A stretch of 64,000 nt of DNA from Pictodentalium vernedei (Eukaryota; Mollusca; Scaphopoda; Dentaliida; Dentaliidae). Below the pieces are notes generated by a model that saw only the letters and a program-made list of their open reading frames with translations, was not told the DNA's origin and made no database searches. The stretch lies in NCBI GenBank assembly GCA_031216915.1, contig CM062289.1, positions 20,500,520-20,564,519 on the forward strand, written 5' to 3'. The translations under genes and the position numbers were made by a program. Position 1 is the first letter of the stretch. Every line of letters starts with the position of its first letter. This document shows positions 45,501 to 58,089 of this stretch, in pieces.

Positions 45501-46567
45501 TTAAACATAAAACAAATCAAGAACATGAACTTTTGATGGCAAAGAAATAATTACAAAAATAAAAAATAAAATAAGAAAATGCCCACCCACATGCAATTTT
45601 ACAAAAAATGCCTTGAGAAACAGAAGATTTACGTTATGGGGCCTAATAACCCCTTAGTATGACATATATACGTGACTGTGTGCACATTGTGAGATACAGT
45701 ATTAGGAAAGTAGATTGAATGATAACTCATATTCCGTGAAAAAGGATGAGAAACTGAAATGAAGTTTCTGTAAGTGAACCTCAGGACACTACACATGGCT
45801 GATATATTAGGCTGCTTGCACATGTGCTTTTGGATAGAATTTAAGAGTTTTTGTCTGTGTGGAAACACAACTTCACGGATAACTGAGTTGTAATCCACTT
45901 GCAGTGTTCTGTAATTTTGTAGCCGTTTACAGTAGGAGGGGAAGTAAACTTGATGTTTTTGAAGGAATTTATTACATTTTCATGTTGTTTTCCTCAGAAA
46001 GAAATTGTATTCAATTGTGTGATATAATCTAACCATTTAATACCTCTCTAACTGTTTGTGTGAATTTATCGCTCATGCATCAACTCTGTTTTTACTTTAT
46101 TATATGTTAGCCTATGAATTACCACAAATTATCTAAAATATATTTCTTGATATCCATCGACTTGGTGAAATAATGAGGAATATCCCTCAGTAGCTTCCTT
46201 AATGACATCACACTTCAGCGCATCACTTTGTCTTTGATACTGTAACAAGAGATTCAGTGCGGGCTTTACCAGCAGTACCAGAAGTTCATGCTATTCCAAG
46301 CCATTCTGATGATTCTATGACAGACAAACTAGATATATAATAATAATAAAATAATAAAGTAAAATAATTAGATGTATAGAAGGTGACTCCGAGAGTCATA
46401 TTGAGCCTTGAACTGGGGAACTTTTCAGAAAAACCTTGGGAAGTTTTTTTTTCTTTTGGATGAGTCAGCACACTCAATTTCAAATTCCTTGTTGTAAATT
46501 GACAATTAATTATGTTCTAAAAATTAATATTAATGAAAAATATGAGCATATTCTCATTTATAGTATA

Positions 46568-48127
46568 CTACTCAAAGTTTGCTAAGCACCAAATATTGGA
46601 CACATCATTGTGAAATTTGCTTGTGACATATTTGGTGGATATGATTGAGGAATGTATTGAGATGGTCCCCAGTGTTTACATTAGCTCTCTTGACAGGCAG
46701 ACTTTTCGTGACAGTCATGGAAAGCATGTACCCCTTGATTTTCATGATGTTTTCGTGTACTGTCTACATGTACATGACACGTGTAGGGTATTCAATCTTC
46801 ATTTCATCACAAACCCTCGTGATTTAATGATTGAATATGGCAAATGCAAATGTAAGAAGACATTTGTCTGAAGCAAAAATGTGGCGGGCTGTAGGGATGG
46901 TGGAGCAAGGGGCTACCCATCGTCAGGTTGGTGATGCCCTTGGTGTGCACCATACGGTGATCACCAGAGACTGGGCAAGATTTCAGCAGTATGGCACACC
47001 AGTAAAATGGCATGGTGGTGGCAGAGACAGGGCAACATCTGCAGCTGAAGACCGGTTTTTGATCATTCAGGCCTGTAGGAACCGCTTTGTCACAGCAACC
47101 CAGCTTCGCAGTGACCTTCAGAATGCAACCGGGGTAAATGTTTCGACGCAGACTATCCAGGCAAGGTTGCATGAAGGTGGTCTCAGATCGAGAAGACCAT
47201 GTATTTGCATTCCACTATCACAGAACCACCGCCAGGCACGATATGAATGGGCCATGGACCACATTGGATGGACCAGTGAAGATTGGCTACCTGCCCTTTT
47301 TACAGGTGAGCCAGGGTACTGCCTAGACCACACAGATAGGCGTTCTAGGGTATGGAGAAGACCACGAGAGCGATACCATGCAACCAGCATTGCTGAGCAT
47401 GACCACTATGGTGGAGGTTCATTCATGGTCTGGGGCATCAGCAGGGATGGACATACAGAGCTCTGTATCCTTGAACATAGTACATTGACTACACAGCGGT
47501 ATATTGATGAGATCCTGGATGTCCACGTCAGATTGTATGCAGGTGCAGTGGGTAATAGATTCATTCTGAGGAACGATAATGCCTGTCCTCATGTTTCCCA
47601 TGCTGTCGGGGAGTACTGACAGAGGGAGGGGATTGAGCGTATGGACTGGCCCGCAAGATCCCCTGACCTCAGTCCAACTGAACATGTTTGGGATGAGTTG
47701 CTGCTTGCGATTTCAGCCCACCCAGTCCAGCCAAGAAATGTCCCGGAGCTTGGTGCCATGCTGGTCCAAGAATGGAACAACATCCCACAAAAGACCACCA
47801 GGAACCTGACTGGGAGCATGAGAAGGCATTGTCAAGCTGTAATTAACAGTAATGGGTCTCATACTCGATATTGATCCCATACCAGTTAGCTCTGTCAACT
47901 TTTTGGCAAATTGAAAATTTCCTCTTTTACCAATAATATCCATTTTCCATGGTAATCGTGTTCAAAAGCTAAAATATAATGCCAAACACAATAAAATCTT
48001 ATTTTCTGTACTTAAATCATTAAAGATATAATTAAATAAACAATATATACACTTTTCATAACAATATTTCAACTAAAACGTAAAACAGGTAGTTGGATAT
48101 ACTTGGTGCTAAGCAAACTTTGAGTAG
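46568..48127 (+). mobile_element. Tc1-like DNA transposon (copy B)
   Basis: Same element at offset 32,031, also 1,560 bp and TA-flanked. The right inverted repeat has A where copy A has C, so the two ends match better here than in copy A. Confidence 0.93.
46837..47874 (+). pseudogene. Tc1/mariner transposase, broken (copy B)
   Basis: This copy shares both defects with copy A: Gly for the first catalytic Asp (LFTGEPGY) and the in-frame TGA at 47,617-47,619. Six residues differ. B has Arg in GATHRQVG, Asp in AAEDRF and LR in TQLRSD, which look ancestral. It has changed to Ser in DRRSRV and HVSHAV. The element was therefore dead before the copies diverged. Confidence 0.93.
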
Positions 48128-48141
48128 TATATTATAATTTT

Positions 48142-50037
48142 TAGCTCAACTTGACAAAGTCAAGCTGAGCTATTGCCATCACTTCTCGTCCGTCGGCGTG
48201 CGTATGTACATACGTATGTACGTATGTATGTACGTACGTACGTACGTACGTACATACGTACGTTAGTCCACAATTTCCTTTGGCACACCTCACAGGTCGC
48301 ATTTATGATCAGATTACTTTGAAACTTCTTATGCTTGTTTGGGGTGACCTCTAGATGGGAGCTATCGATTTTCTTCAATTTCCGTCAAAAAATGTTGCCG
48401 TGGCCAACGTTCTTAGAACTTAGTTTAGTCAAACCACAATATTTCTCTTCGGCACACCCTACAGGGCACATTTATGATTTGATTGCTTTGAAACCTGATA
48501 CGCTTATTTAGGGTAACCTCTAGATGGGAGCTATCGATTTTCTTCAATTTCCGGCCAAAAATGTTGCCACGGCCAACATTCGTAGAACTTAGTTTAGTCA
48601 GACCTCAACATTTCCCTTTGGCACACCCTACAGGGTACATTTACGATCAGATTGCTTTGAAACCTGGTATGCTTGTTTGGGGAGACCTCTAGATGGGAGC
48701 TATCGATTTTCTTCAATTTCTGTCAAAAAATGTTGCCGCGGCCAAGGTTCTTAGAACTTAGTTTAGTCAGAAGACTCAATATTTCCCTTTGGCACATCCT
48801 ACAGGGTACATTTATGATCGGATTGCTTTGAAACCTGGCATGCTTGTTTGGGGTGACCTCTAGATGGGAGCTATCGATTTTCTTCAATTTCCAGCAAAAA
48901 ATGTTGCCACGGCCAACGTTCGTAGAAGTTAGTTCCGTCAGACCTCAATATTTCCCTTTGGCACACCCTACAGGGCCCATTTATGATCAGATTGCTTTGA
49001 AACCTGGTATGCTTGTTTGGGGAGACCTCTAGATGGGAGCTATTGATTTTCTTCAATTTCTGTCAAAAAATGTTGTCGCGGCCAACGTTCTTAGAACTTA
49101 GTTTAGTCAAACCACAATATTTCCCTTTGGCACACCCTTCAGGGCACATTTATGATTTGATTGCTTTGAAACCTGGTATGCTTATTTAGGGTGACCTCTA
49201 GATGGGAGCTATCGATTTTCTTCAATTTCCGGCAAAAAAAGTTGCAACGGCCAACGTTCGTAGAACTTAGTTCAGTCAGACCTCAATATTTCCCTTTGGC
49301 ACACCCTACAGGGCACATTTATGATTTGATTGCTTTGAAACCTGGTATGCTTATTTACGGTGACCTCTAGATGGGAGCTATCGATTTTCTTCAATTTCCA
49401 TCAAAAAATGTTGCCCTGGCCAACGTTCTTAGAACTTGGTTTAGTCAGAAGACTCGATATTTCCCTTTGGCACACCCTACAGGGCACATTTATGATCGGA
49501 TTGCTTTGAAACCTTTCATGCTTGTTTGGGGTGACCTCTAGATGGGAGCTATCGATTTTCTTTAATTTCCATCAAAAAATGTTGCCGCAGCCAACATTCT
49601 TAGAACTTAGTTTAGTCAGACCACAATATTTCCCTTTGGCTCACCCTACAGGGCTCATTTATGATTAGATTGCTTTGAAACCTGGTATGCTTATTTACGG
49701 TGACCTCTAGATGGGAGCTGTCGATTTTCTTCCATTTCCGTCAAAAAATGTTGCCACGGCCAACGTTCTTAGAATTTAGTCTAGTCAAACCACAATATTT
49801 CCCTTTTGTACACCCTACAGGGCACATTTATGATCGGATTGCTTTGAAACCTGGCATGCTTGTTTGGGGAGGCCTCTAGATGGGAGCTATCGATTTTCTT
49901 CGGTTTCTGTCAAAAAATGTTGCCACTGGCAAAAAAACTGACATTGGTCCCAATGATCTTCAATTTTGCCATTTCATTTATAACTTACCAAGTTCAAGTT
50001 TGTCAAGTTGAGCTACAGTGTCATTGACACTTTCATT
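48142..50037 (+). mobile_element. AGCTCAACTTGAC-type element with 169-bp tandem core (copy B)
   Basis: Equivalent of 16,111-18,072 but 66 bp shorter. The unit near 49,530-49,600 is ordinary, where copy A has an internal copy of the 3' terminal module. The ACGT tract (48,199-48,264) contains more ATGT and ATAC variants. Confidence 0.82.
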
Positions 50038-50501
50038 AAATTTTATCTGTCAGTTGAATAATTAGTAGTTGGTTAAATTATTGAGGGAAAGTGGGACTAT
50101 TTTTTGGGTTTGAGTGATTGGCTGGTACTGGCTTGAAAGAACGATCATCTGATCTTTGTTATTGTTTTGAATAGTACGTGTTTGCAATCGAATTGGGTTG
50201 ATTATTGCGCAGTAAAATGCCACAAAGCATATAATAAAAAGAATATCTACGCTATTTTAGTGAATCATTTCATTCGCGTGGACCTGAAAATATTATTTTT
50301 CACTCGTGCATGAACTTATGAAAGATAAAACTTTCAGGTGCAAAGATTTCCTCTATGTACAGATGTTGCAAATAGAGTTTGGGTATTGATCCCATTACCT
50401 GACAAAATGGCCATAACTGGCGGCACTCTTCACAAAAATTACCTTTAAGATTTTTAGTATTTTTAATATTTTCCCTCAATGACCATATGGTATGTTTTCA
50501 G

Positions 50502-50571
50502 GCGAAGAAATTTAAAATAAGCCAAATGAAAAAAATAGATTTGGATCTCAAGCATTTAATTTTTCAAGTTG
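50502..50571 (+). CDS. Candidate 70-nt internal exon, copy B, frame differs from A
   Basis: Same acceptor and donor as 18,537-18,604 but with two extra bases near the start (AATTTAAAATAAG versus AATTAAATAAG). The single open phase now reads AKKFKISQMKKIDLDLKH. At most one copy can encode the ancestral peptide, unless the exon is not real. Confidence 0.3.
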
Positions 50572-51224
50572 GTAAGTGGGGAACTGTTTACTTTTTTTCT
50601 TTGTTTTTTATATTTATACACCCTTTTCAAAAAAATAAATACCATCCCCATAAGATAGGATATATTTTTTGTAGAACAGAGCAAACTGGATGTTTACAAA
50701 ACACATATAATAAATAGGCACTATATTTTATTGTAAGATAGAAATCGTATCCACTACTGTGAAGATATAGAAATTTTCACTTTCACGGTATCAATCAAAA
50801 ATGCGGCTTTCAGAGCATCCCTTCAATGTGAATACCAGTCAAATTATCATTGAAAATGATCCATTTTTTCTAGAAACGTATAATGAAAAGACAATCTAGT
50901 GTTTTTGAGTGGATACCGATCATTTCCAGCAATAATTCAACACATGTTCATTGATGCATGAAACCTGCTAATCCAAACATGGCTTGAAAGTCTGTAATAT
51001 AACCTTTAGGTTTGGTATGTCCTTTCAAAGGACATACCAAACCAAAAAGTTATATTACAGATTTTCAGACCAGGTTTGGACTAGAAACCCACTAACTGCA
51101 TCAGAACGCAAGTATCGATCAAATCACTTCCTTGTTTCAATGATTTAATGCGCTGTTTACTTTAATGCATGAATTCATGGTTGAAATGAGTGGAATTATT
51201 AGATTCTTATAAAAAGCATATAAT

Positions 51225-51330
51225 AAAATGAAAATCTATTATTATCTCACTTGTGACCGAGATCAATGGTTATTTTAAACATTTGTATCAGTCACTCATG
51301 AGATCATTTTCGGTAAAAAGTGTATAATAA
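51225..51330. repeat. ~104-bp insertion present only in copy B
   Basis: Copy B has an additional segment containing ATCTCACTTGTGACCGAGATC and CAGTCACTCATGAGATCATTTT, bounded by two copies of ATAATAAAATGAAAAT. Both inner motifs recur just downstream (51,370 and 51,826), so it looks like a local duplication or conversion between foldback parts. Confidence 0.75.
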
Positions 51331-51653
51331 AATGAAAATTTACTGTTTTTGAGCGCATACCTAAAATTATCTCACTTGTGACGGAGACAAATGGTTATTT
51401 TGGCTCGCACAAGTGCTTGCGAAAAACAAACATTTTTATCTTACAGTCAACATGTATTTTGTCTGTATTAACTCCGCAACTGTTGTGTATTCGACCCCCT
51501 GATACAGACGTTTGTATCAGGGGGTCGGATGCAAGCACGTTCCTTTCGCGTGAGTTCCATTTTTTTTCTTTTTGTTCATCCGTACGAATAAAAAGTTTGT
51601 TATATATTCGTCTACATTCTTGACTTATCCCCAATATATTGTAAGATAAGAAT

Positions 51654-51812
51654 GATTATTACCATTATGTGGATGTACAAAATTTGTATCTGAGTCTCGC
51701 TCCGGGTTCTAAGGGTAGATCATGACTCGTCTTCGACTCGTCGTGATCTGCCCTTAGAACCCGGAGCTCGACTCAGATACATATTTTGTACATCCACATA
51801 ATGGTAATAATC
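51654..51812. repeat. 159-bp near-perfect palindrome (copy B)
   Basis: Equivalent of 19,583-19,741 at offset 32,071. Confidence 0.85.
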
Positions 51813-53490
51813 TCTATGTATCGGTCACTCATGAGATCATTTTCGTTATCCACTCAAATACATAGATATCTTCTATTTAATCATACTTTGTTGAAAACGT
51901 GCAAAAAAATATTCAACAATCAATATATGGGAATGTAAAATTTTCAAGTCATACGAATTCATACTAAGTTTGGAAGATATTCAAGTGAAAAGTCCTTGAA
52001 TTTTGGCCCCTTCCTTGAAAAGTGCTTGAAATTGTTTATAAGCTTGAAAAGTACTTGATTTTCCATCACTCCCCTTGAAAAGTTTTTAAATTCAGTTTAC
52101 CTATAACCTCAGAGAAAATAAGTCTTGGGATAACACTCATCACATACATGTGATGTAACAAATTCGGTCAGGAGTCTCATTTATTTGATCTCTGTATTGT
52201 CCCTGAGTGGAACAAGGCTAAAGCATTACAGATGGCTCCTTATTGAACTCAAGGAATAATATATATCTAGCTAGTTGGGTTTTCCAGAGATCAGGTCCAC
52301 GCAACTGAAATTATTTGTGGTGTTATGGTGTTGTACTTCATAACAAATTTGTTAACAGTCCTCCTGGTCAGAGTCCTTGAAAAGTGCTTAAATAGTGTTT
52401 AAATTTGATTTTCTGATATCAGATGGGAAGCCAGCACTCCGACCAAGCCACTAAAGATATTTAACAAGAGGTATCAGTTTCAGTTGGAGGATGCCGTAGA
52501 AACAAAAAGCCTTTTTTATGGCCTTAACTATTCACCATTTTTTTTTGTCTCATCCTCTGTTTTTTGTGTTTGATAACCCTCTACCCAACAAATCAGCTGC
52601 AACCACCTGCATCATTTACAAAGAAAAATGAGTATTTTTTTTTCAAAAAATATAAAGAAAACCATATCAGGTGACCGCTCATTGGAATGAGCTCAATGAA
52701 CAGTCACATGATATGTTTTTCTTTAAATATTTTGGAAAAATATTGTAGAACTTGACTAAAGCATGCTTCCGCATGGCACATGGACAACAGGAGGTTGACG
52801 AGCAAACAGTGAGATGTTACTCGTACATGTGCTGTGTCTGTAAGACACATATGGTGCCCCCACGATTTCTACCATGTACTTTAATTTACATATGTATTGT
52901 GGGAAGAGTTAGCTGGAAAAATCACAAAAATTTCCTAAGTTCAACAACTCGTAATTTTGTCAAAAATTGAACAAAATCAAATTCCGGACAATATGCACAG
53001 CTTTGGTATTTGTATAAATGCCTTGTACAATAAGGTAATTATAATACAAGGTATTTATAACCTGTGAGAGTAGATAGCCGGACAAACCTTGTACCATACA
53101 GATACCATACAAGTGAAATTCTACAAAAAATTTATCAAGTTCAACAACCTTTAATTTTGTGAAATATTGAAGCAGATCAAAATCCTGACAATATGCACAC
53201 CTCTGGTATATGTACAAACATCCTGTAAAATAAAACTAGATGGTGCCATTTGTGTGCGAAGCACACTATAGTATATCCCCGCATTTGCACTTTCCTTTTT
53301 GGTTAGTGCAGGATACAGACTTGGATAAAAAGGCTTCACGCATGTGTGTGATTTAAAATGATAAAACAGTATTTAATTTCCTTCTGAAGACTCACATGTG
53401 AAACTACTTCAATATTTCAAACAAGATACTTCACCCAACATGATGTATAAAGGGTAGTGTTCTGATCACATCATTGTCACATGATTGAAA

Positions 53491-55570
53491 AACCACTTGG
53501 ACCCAAATCAAAATTCCAAAACCTTCATGCACATCTACAGATGCTATCTGAACATGTTAACATGGTTTAAACGTTTCGAATTCAATACCCTAAGAGCCTT
53601 TGAGCGGACAAAGATTTTCTGAGGGTAAAAGTGGTTCCACTGGAACCACTTGGACCCAAATCAAAATTCCGAAACCTTCATGCACATCTACAGATGCTAT
53701 CTGAACATGTTAACATGGTTTAAAATTTTCGAATTCAATACCCTAAGAGCCTTTGAGCGGACAAAGATTTTCTAAGGATAAAAGTGGTTCCACTGGAACC
53801 ACTTGGACCCAAATCAAAATTCCGAAACCTTCATGCACATCTACAGATGCTATCTGAACATGTTAACATGGTTTAAACGTTTCGAATTCAATACCCTAAG
53901 AGCCTTTGAGCGGACAAAGATTTTCTGAGGGTAAAAGTGGTTCCACTGGAACCACTTGGACCCAAATCAAAATTGTGAAACCCTCATGCACATCTACAGA
54001 TGCTATCTGAACATGTTAACATTGTTTAAACGTTTCGAATTTAATACCCTAAGAGCCTTTGAGCGGACAAAGATTTTCTAAGGATAAAAGTGGTTCCACT
54101 GGAACCACTTGGACCCAAATCAAAATTCCGAAACCTTCATGCACATCTACAGATGCTATCTGAACATGTTAACATGGTTTAAACGTTTCGAATTCAATAC
54201 CCTAAGAACCTTTGAGCGGACAAAGATTTTCTAAGGATAAAAGTGGTTCCACTGGAACCACCTGGAACCAAATCAAAATTCCGAAACCTTCATGCACATC
54301 TACAGATGCTCTCTGAACATGTTAACATGGTTTAAACATTTCGAATTCAATACCCTAAGAGCCTTTGAGCGGACAAAGACTTTCTAAGGATAAAAGTGGT
54401 TCCACTGGAACCACTTGGACCCAAATCAAAATTCCAAAACCTTCATGCACATCTACAGATGCTATCTGAACATGTTAACATGGTTTAAACGTTTCAAATT
54501 CAATACCCTACGAGCCTTTGTGTGGACAAAGATTTTCTAAGGATAAAAGTGGTTCCACTGGAACCACCTGGAACCAAATAAAAATTCCGAAACCTTCATG
54601 CACATCTACAGATGCTATCTGAACATGTTAACATGGTTTAAATGTTTCGAATTCAATACCCTAAGAGCCTTTGAGCGGACAAAGATTTTCTGAGGGTAAA
54701 AGTGGTTCCACTGGAACCACTTGGACCCAAATGAAAATTCCAAAACCTTCATGCACATCTACAGATGCTATCTGAACATGTTAACATGGTTTAAACATTT
54801 CGAATTCAATACCCTAAGAGCCTTTGAGCGGACAAAGATTTTGTAAGGATAAAAGTGGTTCCACTGGAACCACTTGGACCCAAATCAAAATTCCGAAACC
54901 TTCATGCACATCTACAGATGCTATCTGAACATGTTAACATGGTTTAAACATTTCAAATTCAATACCCTAAGAGCCTTGTAGCGGACAAAGATTTTGTAAG
55001 GATAAAAGTGGTTCCACTGGAACCACTTGGACCCAAATGAAAATTCCAAAACCTTCATGCACATCTACAGATGCTATCTGAACATGTTAACATGGTTTAA
55101 ACATTTCGAATTCAATACCCTAAGAGCCTTTGAGCGGACAAAGATTTTGTAAGGATAAAAGTGGTTCCAGTGGAACCACTTGGACCCAAATCAAAATTCC
55201 GAAACCTTCATGCACATCTACAGATGCTATCTGAACATGTTAACATGGTTTAAAAGTTTCGAATTCAATACCCTAAGAGCCTTTGAGCGGACAAAGATTT
55301 TCTAAGGATAAAAGTGGTTCCACTGGAACCACTTGGACCCAAATCAAAATTCCGAAACCTTCATGCACATCTACAGATGCTATCTGAACATGTTAACATG
55401 GTTTAAACGTATCGAATTCAATACCCTAAGGACCTTTGAGCGGACAAAGATTTTCTAAGGATAAAAATGGTTCCACTGGAACCACTTGGAACCAAATCAA
55501 AATCCCGAAACCTTCATGCACATGTACTGGTGATACCTGAACACATTAGCATAGTTTAAACATTAATGCA
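53491..55570. repeat. 153-bp satellite array, 13 units (copy B)
   Basis: Same array as copy A with two units fewer. First and last units correspond, so the loss or gain is internal. Confidence 0.95.
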
Positions 55571-57013
55571 AGTGAATGTAACACCGGACGGACGTACGTA
55601 CGGACGTACGTACGGACGGACGGACGGACGGAGATAACGACAATATCCCCGACGAAAGCGGGGATAAAAAGTCCCAGCTTGAAGACTGCGAGAGAAGATA
55701 GCCGGACAAACAATGTGCTCCAGATGTGGACGGCGTATAGATGGACGTACAGACAGGGGTAAAACAGTATGCCCTCCTACTTTTCGTTGCATAAAAAATA
55801 ATTAAAATAAAGTTTGATATTGTGTGCATTGGGTAAAGGGTTAAACAGTGATAATGTTTGTCACATTCTTTAGCAGAACTATCTGAATGGCTCATCTGGG
55901 TAGTACAAGTGTAGTGAGTTGAGAGTACAAGAGGAATCCCCTCCTCCCAGTCTGTTTGCTGGTCATTCTGGGCACTGTACCTGTATCTTCTAGTATCAAT
56001 GCCATGCATTTTTGAAAAACTTGCTTGCCATAACCCAGCAATATATTTGCAATATTTTTGTTCATTATTTAAACCCTGTTGTCAACTTGACTCTTGGGAT
56101 ACAGTGGAGCCCACTTAATTGGATATCTCTTGATTGTACATCCCTGTTAATTGAATATAATTTCCCAACACAAAATCATTTACCATATCTCCAGGACAAA
56201 TTTGACTTATTAATCGAATATAGGTTAACTCCAGTTAATTGAATAAAAAATTGTGTAACCTGTCGAGAAATTACCCCGACTCTCCCCAGTTTTCCTTTGT
56301 TCATAGACCTATTTGGCCTCAGTACATCCAATACAGGCAATTTATCTATTATATCTTGTAGAGCTCGGGGCAAGATATTTGAACCAGACCCTCGGCAAGC
56401 CTCAGGTCTGGTTCAAATATCTTGCCCCTCTGGTGAGATTTCCCCATCCCACCTCCAGACTAATCGGGGATCATAATATTCTCCCACCACTAAGGTACCA
56501 AGATATATATAAAGTTGTGTGGGACAGCTGGAAGAGATATGCCTGTCTCACCCCATCCACGTGACAGCTATCTCACCCCACCCATGTGACCAACCCATTT
56601 ACATATTTAATTGGCACCGTAACTATTTAATCATCGCAAATCACGTCTGCACATATATAAACAAGAGGCCCCACGTGGCCTTAATCGCTCACCTGACAAA
56701 GTGACTCTAAGAAGTATTTTAGGTCACCTTCACCATGTCATGCCTCATCAACATTAACTGGTTGAGTGATAGATTTTGTTTGAAGTTCAACATTTGTTAC
56801 CTAAAATTAGTTTTATTTAAAATCGTTGGTGTGTGGCCTATCTCCAATGATTTTTAATAAAGCAAATTTATCTCTGCAGACAAACTGGTTTAGCATGAAG
56901 CACAAACAAGGAATGTGAAGAGATAGCCTTGGACATCTCTCCCCAACTGTGGATATCTTCCATGTGCTACATGTATATATTTGCATGCAAGAAAACAAAA
57001 ATTTTCACAAATT

Positions 57014-57311
57014 TTCCAAAATATTAGTTTTTTTTATCATCATTGGAACAAGCTCAAACAGCTTATTCCAATAGGGGTATGGGAAGATCAGGTATATTTT
57101 TGAGACAGAAATGTGAATATATAAATAATGGTGTTTTTTTGTGAATGATGCTGGAGAATTTTGCGTAAAGATATGGTAAATGGTTTGTTCTAGATACAGA
57201 ATGATGCAAAAGTATTTAAATTTGATTAGGCAAGTTGTTCCTATGCATTTAAAAATTGAAGTAACTGTTTTTTTGCTGACAAACTTTTAGATGTGTGTGT
57301 CTGTGTTTGTG

Positions 57312-57343
<32 letters not shown>

Positions 57344-57990
57344 GGGGGGGGGGGGGGTAAGAGTGTTCTTGCAAACAAAATTTCTGAATAAATGGAAAAT
57401 TTTATTTTTTGTGTGAAAGACATAGTGCGTGAATGTTGATTGGAACAAGCTTAGAGAGCTCATTTTAATGTGAAGTCATAAAGCTGTGTTTTACATACGA
57501 AATTCTGGAATAACTAAAAAAATTGCTTTTTTGACTCAAAAAGCATGGTGTGCGACCTCTCATTGGAATAAGCTCAAAAAGCTCATTCCAATGGGGTATT
57601 TACAAGCGATAAGTACATGTATGTTTAAGAGACAAAAATTAAAATTTGAATAGCGATTTTTGCGAAGAATGCTGACAAGTTTTGGCAGTGATGCTGGTAA
57701 AAAGGTAAGATATGCAAAGTGGTTGTTTTTTAGAGGCGACATTTAATTAAGGGGAATTAACCCTTGATTACTGAGGTAACTTCTAAAAGTACTGAAATTT
57801 CATGAAGCAATGTGAATAACAGACAACAGTTGCCTAAAAATTTCATGAATAACTAAAATTTTTATTCCTTTGTCTCGAAAACATGGCATATGACCTTTGT
57901 TGCAATGAGCTGAATGCATGTGTTCCAATGAGGGGTCATAAAATTTGAACGGAGATTTGTGTGAATAATGCATTAGTACTGCTAGATTTG
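57014..57990. repeat. Four hairpin cores inside the 6.8-kb element
   Basis: Palindromic cores such as TTGGAACAAGCTCAAACAGC and CATTGGAATAAGCTCAAAAA lie near 57,040, 57,440, 57,556 and 57,896. Each is followed by MITE-b-like sequence (GAGACAGAAATG, GAATGATGCTGG). They are decayed subfamily b relatives carried within the element. Confidence 0.65.
57291..57358. repeat. (GT)n microsatellite with a G run
   Basis: About 50 bp of GT repeats with a few TTTG and CTG breaks, then 15-17 consecutive G. Confidence 0.95.
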
Positions 57991-58089
57991 GGTAAACGGT
58001 TCACCCTGGATACCACCCCTTCTATAGTAGATCTTTTCTGCAAATTTTGTCTAAGATTCTATCAACTTTACAAATAAATACGTTCATGA

